Made by a program: the position numbers and the translations under genes. From contig NZ_CP129965.1 of assembly GCF_030503635.1 (NCBI RefSeq), positions 682,001 through 746,000 of the forward strand: DNA of 64,000 bases. The letters run 5' to 3'. Shown here one piece after another: positions 8,930 through 18,266 of this stretch. Each line of letters opens with the position of its first letter. The first letter of the stretch is position 1. Source of the stretch: Corynebacterium sp. P3-F1. GTDB taxonomy: Bacteria > Actinomycetota > Actinomycetes > Mycobacteriales > Mycobacteriaceae. The notes beneath the pieces are model-generated. The model was not told the origin of the DNA. It did no database searches and saw only the letters and a program-made list of their open reading frames with translations.

Positions 8930-9571
8930 GTGATCACACTGCTTCTCGACGTTGACGGCACACTCATCGACTCCTTCCCCGGCATTCGCGACGGTTTCCT
9001 CCACGCGCTCGACACGGTGGACTGGGAGCACCCGTCCGATGAGTTCATCGCGCGTATCCCGGGCCCGCCGATGGAGGAGACGCTGGCCAACTTGGGCATG
9101 GACGACGCGACGCGGGAGCGCGCTTTCGCCGCCTACATGGACTTCACGCACGCCGGCGGCTGGCAGCGCGCGTCCGCATTCCCGGGGATGCGCGACCTGC
9201 TCGCGTCCTGGAAGGAGGAGGGGTTCCGGGTGGTCACGGCGACGTCGAAAGGCGAAGGCTTCGCGCGCGCCGTCTTGGAGCGGGAAGGCATGCTTGAACA
9301 CATCGACTTCCTCGGCGCGGCGCAGGAGGACGGTCCGCGGCGCAGCAAGGCCGACGTGATCGCGCATGTGCTGGATAATGTGGACATCGGCCGCGGGCTC
9401 ATGATCGGCGACCGCCTCCACGACATCGAGGGGGCCGCGCACTTCGGCTTCCCCGCGGTCGCCGTCGCCTGGGGATACGGCACCCAGGAAGAATGGGACC
9501 GCGCGTGGGCCACCGCGCACACCCCGGCTGAGCTCGACAAAATAGTCACCGTTTTCAAGGAGGACCAGTGA
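8930..9571 (+). CDS. HAD-family phosphatase (phosphoglycolate phosphatase-like)
   Basis: A haloacid dehalogenase superfamily hydrolase of about 213 residues. Motif I is LLLDVDGTLIDS with the nucleophile and acid Asp; motif II is VVTATSKGEG; motif IV is GLMIGDRLHDIEGA. A helical cap lies at about 15-85. It probably dephosphorylates a small phosphometabolite; the substrate is unknown. The GTG at 8930 puts the DVDGT motif six residues from the N-terminus, as in relatives; an ATG at 8918 would add four residues. Its TGA stop overlaps the GTG of the next gene (GTGA), so it is translationally coupled to the tyrosine phosphatase. Confidence 0.85.
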   Translation: MITLLLDVDGTLIDSFPGIRDGFLHALDTVDWEHPSDEFIARIPGPPMEETLANLGMDDATRERAFAAYMDFTHAGGWQRASAFPGMRDLLASWKEEGFRVVTATSKGEGFARAVLEREGMLEHIDFLGAAQEDGPRRSKADVIAHVLDNVDIGRGLMIGDRLHDIEGAAHFGFPAVAVAWGYGTQEEWDRAWATAHTPAELDKIVTVFKEDQ

Positions 9572-10035
9572 TCCGAATCGACTTCGTGTGCACCGGCAAC
9601 ATCTGCCGCTCGCCGATGGCGGAAACGATCGTGCGCCAGAAGCTTATCGACGCCGGGTTGGCCCCCCTTGTCCGCGTCACCTCCTCCGGCATCGGCGGCT
9701 GGCACGTGGGCAACCCCGCCGACGAACGCGCCTTGGCAGAACTGTCCGCCCACGGCTACGACGGTTCCGCCCACCGCGCCCAACAGTTCGGCGGCGAGCA
9801 GATGAATGCCGACCTCATCGTCGCACTTGCCACCCGCCACGTTTCCGAGCTCGTCGCCCAGGGCGTACCCGAAGAGAAGATCCGCCTGTTGCGCTCCTTC
9901 GACCCGTCCGCACCGGAGAACGCAAGCGTCGAGGACCCCTACTACGGCGGCCCCGAAGGTTTCACCGTCACCCGCGAACAAATCGAAGCAGCCGCTGACG
10001 GCATTCTGGATTGGGTGCGCGCCCAGGTAGACTAA
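9568..10035 (+). CDS. Low-molecular-weight protein tyrosine phosphatase
   Basis: A 155-residue LMW-PTP. The catalytic P-loop is CTGNICRS with Cys8 and Arg14, and the general acid is in DPYYGG (Asp123). It removes phosphate from tyrosines in proteins; relatives are PtpA of Mycobacterium and the corynebacterial Ptp. The GTG start overlaps the TGA of the HAD gene by four bases after a strong aaggagga. The next gene (SURF1) starts five bases after the stop, so HAD, PTP and SURF1 likely form an operon, as in the Rv2232-Rv2235 region. Confidence 0.93.
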   Translation: MIRIDFVCTGNICRSPMAETIVRQKLIDAGLAPLVRVTSSGIGGWHVGNPADERALAELSAHGYDGSAHRAQQFGGEQMNADLIVALATRHVSELVAQGVPEEKIRLLRSFDPSAPENASVEDPYYGGPEGFTVTREQIEAAADGILDWVRAQVD

Positions 10036-10040
10036 CCGGC

Positions 10041-11009
10041 GTGACCGCGCCGAAAACGAAGCCCATCTGGAGGACCTTTCTCACTCCCGGATGGGTACTC
10101 GCAGCCGTTTTCGCAGTGCTGTTCTCGTGGTTCGCCATCACGTGGCTGTCCCCCTGGCAGCTCGGAAAAGACCACGACATCAAGGAGCGCAACGAGCGGA
10201 TCGAGAAGGCGTTCGAGGGGGACCCGGTGGACGCCGATAAGCTGCTTGCTTCGAACTCGTACGAGGAATGGACGCGCGTGACCATGACCGGGCACTACCT
10301 CCCCGACGACGAACTACTGCTGCGTTTGCGGCCCGTCGAAGGTGCGCCCGCCTTCCAGTCGCTTGTGCCGTTTCAGCTCGATAGCGGCGCAACAATCCTG
10401 ATCAACCGAGGATGGGTGCCCGCCACCGACGGCGGCACCACCGTTCCCGAACTCGCCCCCGCACCCAGCGACCCCGTGACGTTGCTCGCCATGATCCACC
10501 TCAGCGACACCTCTACTTTGGAGCCCATCGACGACCAGGGCTACACCATGGTCCAGACCATCAACACCGGACAAGCCGCCGCTCTGACCGGAACCGACCT
10601 GGCCGACCCGTACGCGCAACTGCTCGCGGACCAACCCGGAGTGCTCAACCCCATTCCCCTGCCCGTCCTCGACCGGGGCAACCACCTCTCCTACGGCCTC
10701 CAATGGATCGCCTTCGGCATCATGGCACCCGCGGGACTCGCATACTTCATCTACTCCGAAGTCCGCGAACGCCGCCGGTACGCCACCGAACAACAGGAAA
10801 TGGCTGAACTTGTCGCCTCCGGCGCCCATGCGTCGCCCGACGCTCCTGATACTTGTGGTGATCCTGCTGACCCTGCAGGCCCTTCTACTTCCGCGGCCGC
10901 CGGGAACGCCACAAAACCCACCACCTCTAACCGCGCTCCCACCCGCGCCCGCTACGGACACGCACGCTCCAACCCATGGGCCACCAAACCCGACGAAGAA
11001 CGGTTCTAA
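10041..11009 (+). CDS. SURF1 family cytochrome oxidase assembly protein
   Basis: A 322-residue membrane protein with the SURF1 layout: transmembrane helix 1 at about 17-37 followed by WQLGKDHDIKERN, a large external domain with ILINRGWVPA, and helix 2 near 225-245 preceded by NHLSYGLQWIAFG, the conserved SURF1 signature. It helps assemble the haem-copper oxidase in the membrane. The C-terminal 75 residues are a proline/alanine/threonine-rich cytoplasmic tail. The start is GTG at 10041, with little ribosome site because translation is probably coupled to the phosphatase gene just upstream. Confidence 0.9.
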   Translation: MTAPKTKPIWRTFLTPGWVLAAVFAVLFSWFAITWLSPWQLGKDHDIKERNERIEKAFEGDPVDADKLLASNSYEEWTRVTMTGHYLPDDELLLRLRPVEGAPAFQSLVPFQLDSGATILINRGWVPATDGGTTVPELAPAPSDPVTLLAMIHLSDTSTLEPIDDQGYTMVQTINTGQAAALTGTDLADPYAQLLADQPGVLNPIPLPVLDRGNHLSYGLQWIAFGIMAPAGLAYFIYSEVRERRRYATEQQEMAELVASGAHASPDAPDTCGDPADPAGPSTSAAAGNATKPTTSNRAPTRARYGHARSNPWATKPDEERF

Positions 11010-11091
11010 CAGCTCCTCCCACACCCCCACCCGGCCCCCGCTATACAGCTTTTGTTCCCCTGCGACGGCCCGTGCTAGCATTTCCCCACGC

Positions 11092-11167
11092 GCGCCGTTA
11101 GCTCAGCTGGAAGAGCAACTGGTTTACACCCAGTAGGTCGGCGGTTCGAGCCCGTCATGGCGCACCA
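11092..11167 (+). tRNA. tRNA-Val (anticodon UAC)
   Basis: Complete cloverleaf: acceptor GCGCCGT pairs with ATGGCGC, D-arm GCTC...GAGC, anticodon stem ACTGG/CCAGT with loop TTTACAC (anticodon TAC), T-arm GGCGG-TTCGAGC-CCGTC, and an encoded CCA end at 11165-11167. Confidence 0.97.
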
Positions 11168-11479
11168 CAACAGAACGCTCATCCACCTGACAACGGTCAA
11201 AGTGCTGGGCGTTTTCTTATGCGCCCGCGTTCTTTTGCGCACCTTTCGCCGTCCGCCCCCTGTGTCCGCCTACGGATTTTCCAGCCCACGGATTGCTCGC
11301 CAGCCGACCAAAAAGCCCGATCGATCAACAAACGGGGGTAGCAGAGCATCCTCACTGCAGGATCGTGTTGAATCTCACAAAGGGAGAGAGGGAAGCGTGA
11401 GGCATCAATAAGCATGACGTTCTGGGAGGGGTGAGTGAGCGCTGGTTGCGATACGTTGAGCGAGACAAGCGGAAGAGCG
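11168..11479. other. Intergenic stretch after tRNA-Val
   Basis: About 310 bases between tRNA-Val and the 3' end of the DUF3052 gene. The only structure I can see is a short hairpin, GGGCG-loop-CGCCC, at about 11207-11226 that could end the tRNA transcript. No convincing coding frame, repeat or integrase-type attachment duplication was seen. Confidence 0.5.
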
Positions 11480-11890
11480 TTATTTCTTTGCGCCGGCGCT
11501 GCGGAGGCACGAACCCTGCCAGTCACCGAGACGGTCGGCCTTGGTCTGAACAAGGCCTGCAAGCTGGGCAGATTCGGAAATATCGCCGGGGTGGACCTCC
11601 CCGGCCTGGTTTGCGCCGGGGGTCAACAGCCAGATGCGACCGGAGTCGGAAAGATTGCGCGTGGCATCAACGAGTGCGTCCACCAAGTCCTCGTCATCAG
11701 CGCGGTGCCAGAGGAGGACGACGTCGCAGAGCTCATCTGTATCGTCGTCAAGCAGCGCTTCCCCGATCGCATCCTCGATGGACTCCGAAATCGATGCGTC
11801 GCAGTCATCGTCCCAACCGAGCTCCTGGACAACCTCGCCACTCGAAATACCGAGCTTATCCACGTAGTTGGCGGCACCAGTGGCGCTCAC
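11480..11890 (-). CDS. DUF3052 family protein
   Basis: A 136-residue acidic cytoplasmic protein that matches the actinobacterial DUF3052 family (Rv2239c-like): SATGAANYVDKLGISSGEVV, then ELGWDDDCDASISESIED, DVVLLWHRADDEDLVDALVDA and a C-terminal hydrophobic strand RIWLLTPGAN. The function is unknown. As in Mycobacterium it is divergent from aceE. The GTG at 11890 is preferred over a GTG three codons earlier because the strong aaggagg would otherwise be only two bases from the start. Confidence 0.85.
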   Translation of the reverse strand: MSATGAANYVDKLGISSGEVVQELGWDDDCDASISESIEDAIGEALLDDDTDELCDVVLLWHRADDEDLVDALVDATRNLSDSGRIWLLTPGANQAGEVHPGDISESAQLAGLVQTKADRLGDWQGSCLRSAGAKK

Positions 11891-12091
11891 TATCTCCACT
11901 TCCTCCTTGAATCACGAACACGGATACAGCCAGGATACAACCACACTTCCCCCCATGGGCGACAGTTCGAAAAAGTACGTATCCTTGGACCCTGTAGGCA
12001 CCGGCCAACCCGCGTTGGATGCGGTTAGACAAAACCCCCCTTGACGTGCGGAAAAGCTGGTGGAAACACACCACGATATCGGAGGATGGTC

Positions 12092-14872
12092 TTGTCTGAC
12101 CCCGAAAACCTGAACGATTCGAACGTCCCTCTCATCCGTGACGGCGTCGCGTCCTACCTGCACGACCCGGACCCGGAAGAGACCAAGGAGTGGATGGACT
12201 CTTTGGACGGGCTGCTCGAAGCCTCTGACGCGGAGCGCGCCCGCTATCTGATGCTGCGCCTGCTGGAGCGCGCCTCGGCTCAGCGCGTGCCGCTGCCTTC
12301 GTTGACGTCGACCGACTTTGTCAACACCATCCCGACCAAGCTCGAGCCGGACTTCCCCGGCGACGAGGCAATGGAAAAGCGCTACCGCCGCTGGATCCGC
12401 TGGAACGCCGCCATCATGGTGCACCGCGCTCAGCGCCCCGGCATTAAGGTCGGCGGTCACATCTCCACCTACGCCTCCGCCGCAGCGCTCTACGAGGTCG
12501 GTTTCAACCATTTTTTCCACGGCAAGGACGCGCCACAACGTGGCGACCAGATCTTCATGCAGGGCCACGCATCGCCGGGTATGTACGCCCGCGCCTTCCT
12601 CGAAGGCCGCTTGACCGAAGAGCAGATGGACGGTTTCCGCCAGCAGCACTCCCGCCCAGGAGTGGGCATGCCGTCCTACCCGCACCCGCACGACATGCCG
12701 GAGTTCTGGGAATTCCCGACCGTGTCCATGGGTCTCGGCCCGATGAACGCGATCTACCAGGCACGCTTCAACAAGTACCTGCAGCACCGCGGAATCAAGG
12801 ACACCGACCAGCAGCACGTCTGGGCGTTCCTCGGTGACGGCGAGATGGACGAGCCGGAATCCCGCGGCCTGCTCCAAATGGCCAGCCTGTACGAGCTAGA
12901 CAACCTGACCTTCGTGATCAACTGCAACCTGCAGCGTCTCGACGGCCCGGTGCGCGGCAACGGCCAGATCGTCCAAGAGCTGGAGTCCTTCTTTATTGGT
13001 GCCGGCTGGAACGTCATCAAGGTTGTCTGGGGCCGAGAGTGGGACGAGCTGCTCGAAAAGGATGAGGACGGCGCTCTCGTCCACATCATGAACACCACCA
13101 AGGACGGCGACTACCAGACCTTCAAAGCTAACGACGGCGCGTACGTCCGTGAGCACTTCTTCGGCCGCGACGAGCGCACCAAGAAGCTCGTGGAGGACAT
13201 GACGGACGAGGAGATCTGGAACCTGCGCCGCGGCGGCCACGACTACCGCAAGGTCTACGCCGCATACAAGAAGGCTCTGGAAACCAAGAACGGCAAGCCG
13301 ACCGTCATCCTCGCGCACACCATCAAGGGCTACGGCCTGGGCCACAGCTTCGAGGGCCGCAACGCCACCCACCAGATGAAGAGCCTCACCATCGACGACC
13401 TGAAGCTCTTCCGCGACAAGCAGGAAATCCCGATCTCTGACGAAGAGCTGGAGAAGGATCCGTACCTGCCGCCGTACTACAACCCGGGCCCTGAGTCCGA
13501 GGAAATCAAGTACATGCTCGAGCGCCGCAAGGAACTTGGCGGCTACCTGCCGGAGCGCCGCGAGGACTACACGCCTCTCGAGGTGCCCGACCTAGACAAG
13601 ACGTACAAGGTCCTGTTCAAGGACTCCGGCAAGCAGAAGGTCGCCACAACGATGGCGCTTGTCCGCACCTTCAAGGCGCTCATGCGCGACAAGGAGATCG
13701 GCAAGCGAGTCGTCCCGATCATCCCGGACGAGGCCCGCACCTTTGGTCTGGACTCCTGGTTCCCGACCCTGAAGATCTACAACCCGAAGGGCCAGAACTA
13801 CGTCCCGGTCGACCACGACCTGCAGCTCTCCTACCGCGAGTCTCCGGAGGGGCAGATCCTGCACGAGGGCATCAACGAGGACGGGTCGTCGGCAAGCTTC
13901 ATCGCCGCCGCAACAAGCTATGCGACGCACGGTGAACCCATGATCCCGATGTACATCTTCTACTCGATGTTCGGTTTCCAGCGCTGCGGCGACAACTTCT
14001 GGGCAGCTGGCGACCAGATGGGCCGCGGCTTCATCGTCGGTGCTACCGCCGGCCGCACCACCCTGTTCGGTGAGGGCCTGCAGCACATGGACGGCCACTC
14101 CCCCGTCTTGGCCTCCACTAACCCGTCGATCGTCGCGTACGACCCCGCGTTCGCTTACGAGATGCCGTACCTGATCAACCGTGGTATCGAGCGCATGTAC
14201 GGCCCGGACGGCGGCGAGAACGTCATGTACTACCTCACCGTGTACAACGAGCCGATCCACCAGCCGGCTCGCCCCGACGACCTCGACGTCGAAGGCCTGC
14301 ACAAGGGCATCTACCTCTACGACCGCGGCGAGGACAAGGAGAACACCGTGTCCCTCCTCGCCTCCGGCGTGGCCATGCCGTGGGCACTCCGCGCACAGCA
14401 GATCCTCCAGGACGACTACAACGTCGGCGCAGCCGTCTACTCCGTCACCTCCTGGACCGAGCTGGCCCGCGACGGTGCAGCCCGCAACAAGGCACGCATC
14501 CTCAACCCGTCCGAGGACCCGGGCGAGGCATTCGCCACGACGCAGCTCAAGCAGACCGAAGGCCCGTACATTGCGACGAGCGACTTCACCACCGAGCTGC
14601 AGGAGATGATCCGCCCCTACGTCCCGGGCCGCTACACCGTCCTCGGTGCCGACGGCTTCGGCTTCTCCGACACCCGCGAGGCCGCACGCCGCTACTACAA
14701 CATCGACGCCGAGTCCATGGTCGTCGCAGCGCTCACCGCGCTTGCCGACGAAGGCAAGATCGACATCTCCGTCGCCGCCCAAGCCGCCAAGGACCTCAAG
14801 GTCGACGACCCGACCGCCGCTGAGCCTGTTCACTCCGGCTCCGACGACGGCGACGAGAACGCGATGGGCTAA
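12092..14872 (+). CDS. aceE: Pyruvate dehydrogenase E1 component, homodimeric type
   Basis: About 926 residues of the thiamine-diphosphate-dependent E1 enzyme that decarboxylates pyruvate and passes the acetyl group to E2. Visible family features: [45 protein letters not shown], and the ThDP motif [12 protein letters not shown] followed by FVINCNLQ. The C-terminal part has [19 protein letters not shown] and [11 protein letters not shown]. Length and order match the corynebacterial AceE. The ribosome site ggagg touches the ATG at 12086, so the TTG at 12092 (six-base spacing) is the likelier start; the ATG would add two residues. No E2 or E3 gene is adjacent, which is usual in corynebacteria. 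A strong terminator follows. Confidence 0.97.
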   Translation: MSDPENLNDSNVPLIRDGVASYLHDPDPEETKEWMDSLDGLLEASDAERARYLMLRLLERASAQRVPLPSLTSTDFVNTIPTKLEPDFPGDEAMEKRYRRWIRWNAAIMVHRAQRPGIKVGGHISTYASAAALYEVGFNHFFHGKDAPQRGDQIFMQGHASPGMYARAFLEGRLTEEQMDGFRQQHSRPGVGMPSYPHPHDMPEFWEFPTVSMGLGPMNAIYQARFNKYLQHRGIKDTDQQHVWAFLGDGEMDEPESRGLLQMASLYELDNLTFVINCNLQRLDGPVRGNGQIVQELESFFIGAGWNVIKVVWGREWDELLEKDEDGALVHIMNTTKDGDYQTFKANDGAYVREHFFGRDERTKKLVEDMTDEEIWNLRRGGHDYRKVYAAYKKALETKNGKPTVILAHTIKGYGLGHSFEGRNATHQMKSLTIDDLKLFRDKQEIPISDEELEKDPYLPPYYNPGPESEEIKYMLERRKELGGYLPERREDYTPLEVPDLDKTYKVLFKDSGKQKVATTMALVRTFKALMRDKEIGKRVVPIIPDEARTFGLDSWFPTLKIYNPKGQNYVPVDHDLQLSYRESPEGQILHEGINEDGSSASFIAAATSYATHGEPMIPMYIFYSMFGFQRCGDNFWAAGDQMGRGFIVGATAGRTTLFGEGLQHMDGHSPVLASTNPSIVAYDPAFAYEMPYLINRGIERMYGPDGGENVMYYLTVYNEPIHQPARPDDLDVEGLHKGIYLYDRGEDKENTVSLLASGVAMPWALRAQQILQDDYNVGAAVYSVTSWTELARDGAARNKARILNPSEDPGEAFATTQLKQTEGPYIATSDFTTELQEMIRPYVPGRYTVLGADGFGFSDTREAARRYYNIDAESMVVAALTALADEGKIDISVAAQAAKDLKVDDPTAAEPVHSGSDDGDENAMG

Positions 14873-14897
14873 GCCCGCCCGCATTTTCGCCTGATCT

Positions 14898-14927
14898 GCT
14901 CCCTGCCCATTGTGGTGGGGAGCTTTT
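14898..14927 (+). terminator. Rho-independent terminator of aceE
   Basis: GCTCCC (14898-14903) pairs with GGGAGC (14918-14923) and is followed directly by TTTT, then CAGTTTT, 26 bases after the aceE stop codon. Confidence 0.85.
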
Positions 14928-14952
14928 CAGTTTTAAAGGAGGCCCTTACACT

Positions 14953-15018
14953 GTGCGCATCGCACACATCGGGGGCATCTTTTCCGGTCTTGCCGCTACT
15001 TCTGGCTCACCACCGTAA
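14953..15018 (+). other. Candidate 21-residue small ORF
   Basis: A GTG frame (MRIAHIGGIFSGLAATSGSPP) ten bases after a perfect aaaggagg at 14935-14942, directly downstream of the aceE terminator. The ribosome site is far better than expected by chance, but the peptide resembles nothing I know and may be the remnant of a lost gene. The 270 bases between the terminator and the acyl carrier protein gene hold nothing else recognisable. Confidence 0.3.
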
Positions 15019-15148
15019 GTTAATGATGCTCGCGGTGTGGCTCATATTGTTGGTAGGTTAGCCATTCATTTCAACAAGCACCTTCGCAGCTAGGATTCCC
15101 TCCCTCGTCGAGAAGCCAGCCGCGAGGGTGCATTCGTAACTGCGCTCT

Positions 15149-15154
15149 TAGAAT
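15149..15154 (+). promoter_or_regulatory. Putative -10 of the acyl carrier protein gene
   Basis: TAGAAT lies six bases before the ATG at 15161. A transcript starting 6-8 bases after it would begin at the start codon itself, so the mRNA may be leaderless; this fits the lack of a ribosome site (gggttc). No good -35 is visible. Confidence 0.45.
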
Positions 15155-15160
15155 GGGTTC

Positions 15161-15556
15161 ATGGAACTTTCGCAACGCCTCGACCTGGCCAAGCTCGGCT
15201 TGGACCCCGATCTTGTCCCCGACGAATCCTTCGACGGCCTGCCCAACAACGTGGACGCAACCTCCGGCGGCTCCAGAGGCAGCGCTGACGGAGCCGGTAG
15301 TTCGGCAGGAGGCGATACGCTCGCTCAGCTGGCGGGTCTACTCGCACGGGTCGACGCGATCGAGGACGCGAACGATGTCGATCCGAGTGACACCTTCGAC
15401 AGTCTCGGCGTCGATTCCCTCACTCGCATCGAGCTCGCGGTCCGCGCTGAAGAGCACTTCGGGGTACGCGTGGACGAAGAAAACCTCGACCCGTCGACGA
15501 CCTTGGGCGACATGGCCCAATTCTTCGCCGAGAGAACTAGAGAAGCCGCGGGCTAA
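15161..15556 (+). CDS. Acyl carrier protein with an N-terminal extension
   Basis: A 131-residue protein whose C-terminal half (about 52-131) is an acyl carrier domain: DTFDSLGVDSLTRIELA contains the phosphopantetheine-accepting Ser86, followed by EEHFGVRVDEENL and TTLGDMAQFF. It would carry acyl chains as thioesters. The first ~50 residues are an unusual extension with a Gly/Ser-rich linker (about 34-52), longer than in ordinary ACPs; AcpM-type proteins instead extend at the C-terminus. An ACP gene (acpM, Rv2244) also follows aceE in Mycobacterium, but here no fatty acid synthase or ketosynthase genes accompany it. Its partner enzyme is unknown. The transcript may be leaderless. Confidence 0.85.
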   Translation: MELSQRLDLAKLGLDPDLVPDESFDGLPNNVDATSGGSRGSADGAGSSAGGDTLAQLAGLLARVDAIEDANDVDPSDTFDSLGVDSLTRIELAVRAEEHFGVRVDEENLDPSTTLGDMAQFFAERTREAAG

Positions 15557-15595
15557 TCGGCGAGAAATGCGAGCACTCAGCTGAGAAAGCGGCTG

Positions 15596-16036
15596 CTAAT
15601 AGGCAGAAGAGGCACGACCACGCTCGGCCTTGGCGACGTACGCGTCGAACCGGAAGGTCTGGGCTAGCTCGGCGAGAGCGCTGTGAAAAGTCGCTAACTC
15701 CGCGGCAGGTGCCTCGATGACTTCACGGCAGCTGACGGTCCCGGCGCGGGAGGGCTCCTTGCGCCAGCGCGTGAACCACGGCGTGTCCCACACACTCACC
15801 AGTGAGGGAGCCGCAACGGGCTCACTCAGGTGCTCGTGCATCAGTCCTTCCACGCGGAGGCGGAGATGACGCGGCATTGAGGAGATGGCTAAGACACAGC
15901 GGATGCGCGAGGGATCGTTGGCGGCGGCACTTGAGGAAGCGACTGTGCTCACATCACTGGCGGTACCAGATGCAGCGAAGGCACTGACATCAGTGGAGTT
16001 GGATGCCGCAGACATGGCGGACAAAGTCGTGGTCAT
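15596..16036 (-). CDS. Hypothetical protein, unrecognised
   Basis: A 146-residue frame, start ATG at 16036, 10-11 bases after gaaagga. The N-terminal third is rich in Ser, Thr and Ala without a clear signal peptide. The remainder has short plausible structural segments such as RIRCVLAISSMPRHLRLRVE and SLVSVWDTPWFTRWRKEPSR, and ends in an alanine-rich helix. I recognise no family. The frame could start earlier (to 16219), but that part is a poor protein. It is convergent with the acyl carrier protein gene, 39 bases apart. A competing plus-strand frame at 15885-16202 looks less protein-like. Confidence 0.5.
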   Translation of the reverse strand: MTTTLSAMSAASNSTDVSAFAASGTASDVSTVASSSAAANDPSRIRCVLAISSMPRHLRLRVEGLMHEHLSEPVAAPSLVSVWDTPWFTRWRKEPSRAGTVSCREVIEAPAAELATFHSALAELAQTFRFDAYVAKAERGRASSAY

Positions 16037-16341
16037 GGCGGGAAGCGGTCCTTTCGTTGTAAACGCACTCCGCGGCTGGCCTGAATTGGCTTGGCCGCGC
16101 GGGGTGCGCCAGACGAGGTTCGTCTTCCCCAACGCCCTCATTTGTCTCGTGGCAATTGTTGCTTCGCTTGAATCACAGGGGCAACCCTCGACAAGTACTT
16201 GATCCCCCCGTTCTTTCAAGAACCGATTGAGGGTTCGTCACGTGAATACTGCAGTTGGCTGGAGATTACTTGGACCGGGCGGGGTGAGCTGGGCCAGTGC
16301 GGCAAGCGGCTCGGGCGGAAGGGGCGGAGCAAGAGCTACCG
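16037..16341. other. Intergenic stretch upstream of the orphan gene
   Basis: About 305 bases between the orphan gene and the 3' end of the TRIC-like gene. It contains an imperfect inverted repeat, TTCTTTCAAGAA, at about 16211-16222, and GC-rich sequence towards 16341. No coding frame, RNA gene or clear terminator was recognised. Confidence 0.4.
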
Positions 16342-17286
16342 CTACACCTCTTCGCGGCGGGCCCATCCCCCTTCGGATTCATCGCCGTCGGGGTGGACGT
16401 AGACGCGGTAAAGAGCACCGAGGAATTCCTCGGGGGTGGCGGGCTTGAGTTCGGGGCCGGGACCGCGCAGGGGGCTGGCACCGCCACGGAGGGCATGGCG
16501 GACTTCACCCTTGGTGGGCATCATGCCGTCGTCGGCGAGGGGGTCTTCGGCGGGGTGGGAGGACTTGGTGTGGCGCCAACGTCGAAAAGCGGCGGGCTCG
16601 AGTTTGGCCAGCCGCGTGAGCGCGTAGCGGGCCCAGGTGTTCATGGGGGCGCTATCCATGGTGACGGGGACGTACCAGCCGGCCCAGTAGGCGGCGGTGC
16701 CGAGGACGAAGGCAACGAGCGGCGCGGAGGCGAGCGCGGCGGTGGGGAACCCGGTGTTGTAGAGGACCATGGCGGTGATGGAGCCGGCGATGGCGGGGAC
16801 GACGTACATTTGCTGGTCGTTGAGGATGCGGGGGATGCGCCCGATGAGGACTTCGCGGATGACCATGCCGCCGGTGGCGGTGAGGATGCCCATGAGGATG
16901 CAGCCGGGCCAGGCGACACCGGCGCCAATGGCGGTGACGGTGCCGGTGGTGCACCAGACGCCGAGAATGATCATGTCGCCGTGGAAGCGTGCGAGTTCCC
17001 AGAAGTAGCCCTGGAGGTTGGCGAAGAAGGCGACGGCGGCACCGAGGACGGCGACGGAGATGTACCAGGGGTCCACGAGCGCGGCGACAGGGGTATTCCC
17101 GATGAGGGCATCGCGCATCATGCCGCCGGCCATGCCGGAGATAATGGCGATGAGTATGAAACCGACGGCGTCGAATTTCATGCGCCGCGCGACGGTGCCG
17201 CCGATGATGGCGTTGAGGAACACCCCGATCAGGTCGAGGATGGCGATTGCTTGGCCTACTGCGTTGTCGATTCCACCGAAATACAC
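16342..17286 (-). CDS. Trimeric intracellular cation (TRIC/UPF0126) channel-like membrane protein
   Basis: A 314-residue protein whose first ~210 residues make seven hydrophobic helices with the internal duplication of the UPF0126/TRIC family. Each half has a conserved glycine pair and arginine motif: GGMMRDALIGNTPVAAL in the first, GGMVIREVLIGRIPRIL in the second. Bacterial TRIC relatives are potassium-permeable channels of the cytoplasmic membrane. The C-terminal ~90 residues are a hydrophilic, basic/proline-rich tail not usual for the family. The GTG at 17286 is chosen because similarity begins at VYFGGIDNAVGQAIAILDLI; no strong ribosome site is visible. It starts 13 bases after the beta-lactamase-like gene, so the two may be co-transcribed. 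Confidence 0.85.
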   Translation of the reverse strand: MYFGGIDNAVGQAIAILDLIGVFLNAIIGGTVARRMKFDAVGFILIAIISGMAGGMMRDALIGNTPVAALVDPWYISVAVLGAAVAFFANLQGYFWELARFHGDMIILGVWCTTGTVTAIGAGVAWPGCILMGILTATGGMVIREVLIGRIPRILNDQQMYVVPAIAGSITAMVLYNTGFPTAALASAPLVAFVLGTAAYWAGWYVPVTMDSAPMNTWARYALTRLAKLEPAAFRRWRHTKSSHPAEDPLADDGMMPTKGEVRHALRGGASPLRGPGPELKPATPEEFLGALYRVYVHPDGDESEGGWARREEV

Positions 17287-17299
17287 GCAAGTATCGTAG

Positions 17300-18133
17300 C
17301 TAAGCCAGTTCGCTGAAGATGCGGGTATTGGAGTCGTGCCAAAGCGGTTTGGCCCAGTCACCGAATTGGCGGTCGGTGAGCGCGACCATGGCGGTGCCTG
17401 CGGCGGGCGAGTCGGACCAGGTGGGGATGAGCCACAGGTATGTGCCGGCCATGCCGAAGTGGCCGACGGTGTCGGCGGGCATCCCGTCGCCAGTCCAATG
17501 GGGGTCTTTGCTGCCCTTGATTTCGAAACCGAGGCCCCAGTGGCACGGTTTCTGCATTCCGTAGCCGGGCACGATGCCGCGCAGATCGCCGAATTGATTG
17601 GTGAACGCCCGGCGGACGGTGGTTTCCGCGAGCAGCGTGGGTGCGAGAAGTTCGCGCGCAAAAGAGAGCAGATTATCGACGTTCGACCTTCCCCCATGCC
17701 CCGCCGAACCGTAGATCTCGGTCGAGCTCATGCCGAGGGGCTCGAAGACTCCCTGGGCGGCGTAGTCGGTGAATGTCATGCCGGTTTCGTTTTCCAGGCG
17801 CTCGGCGAGGATCTCGTAACCGGCAGACGAATAGATGCGGCGCTCCCCCGCGGGCTTCTGCGGCTCTCGGGTGTCGAATCCCACGCCGGAGGCGTGCGCC
17901 AGCAGATGCTTTACGGTGGACCCTTCCGGCCCGCAGGGGGTGTCCAGCTCGAAGACGCCTTCCTCCACCGCCATGAGGAAAGCGTAGGCGGACAAGAGCT
18001 TGGTCACGCTGGCGAGCTCGAAGACATGCTTCTGATCTCCGAACGTGTCGGTCTCATCGGCTGAGCCGGGGGCGATCAGCGCGGCGGCGACGGTGTCGGC
18101 GGGCCAGTTTTCAAGGTGCGGGGCGAGTTCCAT
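17300..18133 (-). CDS. Serine beta-lactamase-like hydrolase
   Basis: A 277-residue member of the class C beta-lactamase/penicillin-binding-like family. The active-site SxxK is SVTK at 42-45 (ELASVTKLLSAYAF), the tyrosine of the YxN-like motif is in RRIYSSAGYE (Tyr101), and a C-terminal HFGMAGTYLWLIP segment corresponds to the third (KTG-like) strand. No signal peptide is seen, so it is probably cytoplasmic, and an esterase or peptidase activity is as likely as beta-lactam hydrolysis. The ATG at 18133 fits the domain start; the longer frame upstream is not protein-like. It is divergent from the AbgT gene. Confidence 0.82.
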   Translation of the reverse strand: MELAPHLENWPADTVAAALIAPGSADETDTFGDQKHVFELASVTKLLSAYAFLMAVEEGVFELDTPCGPEGSTVKHLLAHASGVGFDTREPQKPAGERRIYSSAGYEILAERLENETGMTFTDYAAQGVFEPLGMSSTEIYGSAGHGGRSNVDNLLSFARELLAPTLLAETTVRRAFTNQFGDLRGIVPGYGMQKPCHWGLGFEIKGSKDPHWTGDGMPADTVGHFGMAGTYLWLIPTWSDSPAAGTAMVALTDRQFGDWAKPLWHDSNTRIFSELA

Positions 18134-18266
18134 GCCCGTCAGCCTAGCGCGGTAGCGACTAAAGCTGAGGGAGGTGCTACAGCAAAGGAAACCGAAAACG
18201 AGAAGGTCAGGGCTGGGGGTGGGAAAGGGAGGAAATCGGGGGCGATGAGCCTGTAAGCTGCCGTCC

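Noticed and set aside
11092-11479. Integration island at tRNA-Val
   Set aside because: No duplicated tRNA 3' end or integrase downstream; neighbouring genes are conserved core genes.
13592-14884. A 430-codon minus-strand frame antisense to aceE
   Set aside because: Valine/glycine-rich shadow of a certain gene, no domain or ribosome site.
15885-16202. Plus-strand frame over the orphan gene
   Set aside because: It resembles protein weakly (MADKVVVMAGSGPF) but has no ribosome site; the minus-strand frame has a proper one. Not fully excluded.
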